Position numbers and translations under genes: made by a program. Below the pieces are notes generated by a model, which worked only from the letters and a program-made list of their open reading frames with translations, was not told where the DNA came from and ran no database searches. DNA of 8,047 nt from Candidatus Saccharibacteria bacterium UBA5152 (GTDB lineage Bacteria > Patescibacteriota > Saccharimonadia > Saccharimonadales > UBA4665): positions 1-8,047 of the forward strand of contig DHXQ01000022.1 of assembly GCA_002413755.1 (NCBI GenBank). The letters are read 5' to 3'. This document shows positions 5,806-8,047 of this stretch, piece by piece; position 1 is the stretch's first letter, and each line of letters opens with the position of its first letter.

Positions 5806-6714
5806 ATGTCTCCCGACATTAACCTATCAGTTCCAAGCACACCACCCACCGAAACAGGCATTGTTGAGTCCCTTAACGATAACTTAGATCCGTCGTCGAG
5901 GCGGTTCGATACGTCCCTAGTATCCTTGCGTGACCTAATTCAGATCCGCGAACATCTGCCTGCAACGCGTGAGTTATACCCTGACGCAGCCGAAAATGGG
6001 GAATTCCTGCTTCCCGATATAGCGGTAGTACATGCGTTTGCCGAGGCGCAACTACAGCCACTAGGCGCAACTACAATGCGCGTGCAGGAGGTTCCAGGGG
6101 CTGATCTCTCAGCGGATCACCTAATGGATCTCTTCGGTGCCGATATCATACCGATTGCGACTGAATCCCAGTTCCGGTCTCACGACCTGGGTGTTCATCT
6201 GGTCGGTGCCATAACACTGCCAGAGATACCAACCCAAATCTTTCGTCAAATCGCCCGTCTGGGCATTGCTATGCGCCGAACAGATCCCGAAACCGCCACG
6301 GCATTAGCTACCAGACTGGCCTACGCTTTTGATTACATGACACTGCTAAGTAAAAGATTTATAAAAGATTATTCAGGCTATACCGACCACCCTACTTTAC
6401 TTACGTACATTCATACTAGTCTGGACTCTACTCGTGGATTCAACAGACAATATGGCTCCGACAGACTGATCGAGAACGCTAAACTCGCCCAAGCGATTGA
6501 AATGTCGAGTTTGATTGCTGATGTTCCCGAGGAAGCTAGGGTTACCTACACCGCCGACACCAAGCTTGGGCGGTGGGCTGAGTGGGAAGCCAGGAATATG
6601 CCCGCCTACGCAGCAAAGGTAATGGAAGTTCTGGCACAAAAACCACCTCAAACCCGCCTACGGAAATTATCCACTTCCCTGGGTCGCAGAACACGACACT
6701 ATTTCGGATTATAG
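5806..6714 (+). CDS. Hypothetical protein, 302 residues, cysteine-free, soluble
   Basis: I do not recognise this protein. It has no signal peptide or membrane segment. The first 30 or so residues are Pro/Ser/Thr/Asn-rich and probably disordered. The middle (about 40-280) reads as a mixed, mainly helical globular domain, with LRDLIQIREHLPATRELYP (41-59), DIAVVHAFAEAQL (71-83), FGADIIPIATE (110-120) and a helical run near 161-188. The last 20 residues are strongly basic (RLRKLSTSLGRRTRHYF, 284-300). There is not one cysteine in the protein. It is the only plus-strand gene here, divergent from the 150-aa gene and convergent with nrdJ, with its own promoter and terminator, so it is a stand-alone unit. 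The ATG at 5802 is out of frame; 5806 is the first in-frame start. Confidence 0.8.
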   Translation: MSPDINLSVPSTPPTETGIVESLNDNLDPSSRRFDTSLVSLRDLIQIREHLPATRELYPDAAENGEFLLPDIAVVHAFAEAQLQPLGATTMRVQEVPGADLSADHLMDLFGADIIPIATESQFRSHDLGVHLVGAITLPEIPTQIFRQIARLGIAMRRTDPETATALATRLAYAFDYMTLLSKRFIKDYSGYTDHPTLLTYIHTSLDSTRGFNRQYGSDRLIENAKLAQAIEMSSLIADVPEEARVTYTADTKLGRWAEWEARNMPAYAAKVMEVLAQKPPQTRLRKLSTSLGRRTRHYFGL

Positions 6715-6725
6715 TCACTCTAACT

Positions 6726-6756
6726 AAAGATAACTCCCAGTGGGAGTTATCTTTTT
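6726..6756 (+). terminator. Strong intrinsic terminator between convergent genes
   Basis: AAAGATAACTCCC (6726-6738) and GGGAGTTATCTTT (6742-6754) form a perfect 13-bp stem with loop AGT, followed on the plus strand by a five-T run (6752-6756). It lies 11 bases after the 302-aa stop. On the minus strand the stem ends in only three Ts, so it would stop nrdJ transcripts less efficiently. Confidence 0.93.
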
Positions 6757-6790
6757 GAGTTCTTCGACGAGATTTTGGCAAGCGCTCCGA

Positions 6791-8047
6791 CTATGAGCAG
6801 CCGGTAGTTGAGCCGCACGAGCTGCAGACATAGCAGCTGCCAGCGCGCTGAGTCTGATTGCCGCAGTTGTAACACAGTGGCGCTGTGCTATCACCGCTGT
6901 TCAGCTTGGCGTCCGCGCTGGACAAACCTGGCGCAGTGCTGACAGCTGGTGAATGCTGGGCACTGGCAACAGCTGGCTGATGGCTGGCGAGCGCCGTCTG
7001 GGCTGGCTTGGCATCGACATGGGCTTCGGCGTTGGTCAGCGGTTCGCTGCCGGCACCGCGGTTGGCGGTGTCGCCCTTGGTCGGGTCGATGACGACGGCT
7101 GGCGCTGAGGGGCCGTCTGAGGTGTCCTCTGAGATATTGTCCAGCAGGCTGACTTGGTCATCGGTTGGCATGTCATCGAAGCTGGCCAAGCCAAGCTCCA
7201 GACGGTCGTCGAAGCTGAGGTAGTCGAGCGCCAGGCGGCGGACGATGTAGTCGGTGATCGAGCTGGCGGTACGGATGTCCGGATCATCGGTAATGCCACT
7301 CGGAGCAAACGATGTACCGCGCAGTGTCTTGACGTAACTCTTCAGAGGCACGCCGTACTGCAGGCCGTGGCTGACACTGATCGCGAAGGAGTCCATCAGG
7401 CCGGAAAGTGTACTACCCTGCTTGCTGACATTGACGAACAGCTCGCCGGGCGCGCCGTCCTCGTATTCACCGATGGTGAAGAAGCCCTTCAGGTCGGCCA
7501 GATGGAACTCGTAGGTACGGCCGCGGCGGACGCGTGGCAATTCGCGCTTGATAGCACCCTTCAGGATGATTGGCGAAGCGGTTACTTCGGCAGCAGCCGG
7601 AGTTTCAGCGACGTCATTGTTAGCGTCGCCGCCCTTTTTCATCATCGACAGCGGCTGAGCCACCTTACAGTTATCACGGTAGATTGCGACGGCTTTCAGA
7701 CCCATCTTCCAGGCGTCCATGTGGAGTTGCTCGACATCTTCGACCGTAGCGTCTTCCGGCATGTTGACGGTCTTGCTTATCGCCCCGCTCAGGAATGGCT
7801 GGGCAGCGGCCATCATCTTGACGTGGCCGAGGTAGTGAATCGAGTTGTCGCCCATTGAGCAGGCAAAGACATTCAGGTGCTCGGGCTTGAGGGCTGGTGC
7901 GCCAATGATCGTCTTTTCAACATCGATGTAGGCCACAATGGCATCAACCTGTGACTTGTTGTAACCGAGAGCCTTGAGGGCGCGCGGCACAGTCTGGTTA
8001 ACGATGTTCATCGTACCGCCGCCGACTAACTTCTTGAATTTGACCAG
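6791..8047 (-). CDS. nrdJ: B12-dependent (class II) ribonucleotide reductase, C-terminal part (runs off the window)
   Basis: The enzyme reduces ribonucleotides to deoxyribonucleotides using adenosylcobalamin, for DNA synthesis in the cytoplasm. The frame is open to the window edge: twelve codons (LVKFKKLVGGGT) precede the Met at 8011, so that Met is internal and the true start lies outside. Numbering from that Met, the end of the catalytic barrel shows MNIVNQTVPRALKALGY (1-17), AQPFLSGAISKTVNMP (70-85) and LKAVAIYRDNCKVAQPL (105-121). Next comes a domain resembling the TSCPD domain (RTYEFHLADLKGFFTIGE, 165-182; DIRTASSITDYIVRRLA, 245-261), an Ala/Ser/Pro-rich linker of about 85 residues (292-377), and a cysteine-rich tail with Cys380, 383, 393, 396, 399 and 405. 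In this family the C-terminal cysteines pass electrons to the active site. The radical-site cysteines and most of the cobalamin site are outside the window. The gene converges with the 302-aa gene. Confidence 0.93.
   Translation of the reverse strand: MVKFKKLVGGGTMNIVNQTVPRALKALGYNKSQVDAIVAYIDVEKTIIGAPALKPEHLNVFACSMGDNSIHYLGHVKMMAAAQPFLSGAISKTVNMPEDATVEDVEQLHMDAWKMGLKAVAIYRDNCKVAQPLSMMKKGGDANNDVAETPAAAEVTASPIILKGAIKRELPRVRRGRTYEFHLADLKGFFTIGEYEDGAPGELFVNVSKQGSTLSGLMDSFAISVSHGLQYGVPLKSYVKTLRGTSFAPSGITDDPDIRTASSITDYIVRRLALDYLSFDDRLELGLASFDDMPTDDQVSLLDNISEDTSDGPSAPAVVIDPTKGDTANRGAGSEPLTNAEAHVDAKPAQTALASHQPAVASAQHSPAVSTAPGLSSADAKLNSGDSTAPLCYNCGNQTQRAGSCYVCSSCGSTTGCS

Noticed and set aside
1..8047. 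CRISPR arrays, insertion sequences, tRNA genes, phage genes
   Set aside because: I saw no spaced direct repeats, transposase-like proteins, terminal inverted repeats or cloverleaf sequences.

Overview
The window looks like chromosomal DNA of a Candidate Phyla Radiation bacterium, most likely a Saccharibacterium (TM7). This is inferred from three things: the style of the proteins (a eukaryote-like type 2 isoleucyl-tRNA synthetase with an HHGT signature, a class II ribonucleotide reductase, and a membrane-anchored secreted protein with a short carbohydrate-binding-like module), the compact layout, and ordinary use of TGA as a stop (ileS ends in TGA), which argues against the TGA-recoding phyla SR1 and Gracilibacteria. 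No taxonomic marker is complete, so the placement is tentative.

Layout from left to right: the N-terminal part of ribosomal protein L21 (rplU, minus strand, cut by the window edge) with its own promoter; a secreted or anchored 405-residue protein of unknown role (minus); ileS (minus); a long untranslated leader carrying a T-box riboswitch with its own promoter; an 89-residue thioredoxin-fold protein without the CxxC pair (minus); a 150-residue protein of unknown function with a GTG start (minus); a 174-bp divergent promoter region; a 302-residue protein of unknown function (the only plus-strand gene), closed by a strong intrinsic terminator; and the C-terminal 418 residues of a B12-dependent ribonucleotide reductase (minus, cut by the window edge), which converges on that terminator.

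The functional themes are translation (rplU, ileS) and DNA precursor supply (nrdJ), with three unassigned small or medium proteins and one exported protein between them. The best regulatory signal is the ileS T-box. A 7-nt UGGUACC bulge sits between two fully complementary 6-bp helices, 85-92 nt upstream of the ileS start, in a leader that begins at a TATAAT promoter. ileS is therefore expected to be induced by uncharged tRNA-Ile. Its Stem I does not look like the standard long form.

A second theme is two modes of translation initiation. ileS and the 150-aa gene have clear Shine-Dalgarno sequences. Three other genes (405 aa, 89 aa, 302 aa) have none, and instead have a -10-like hexamer ending 6-8 nt before the ATG, as expected for leaderless mRNAs. 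All stretches over 300 bases without a gene are accounted for: the only one, 4529-4864, is the ileS leader and promoter.
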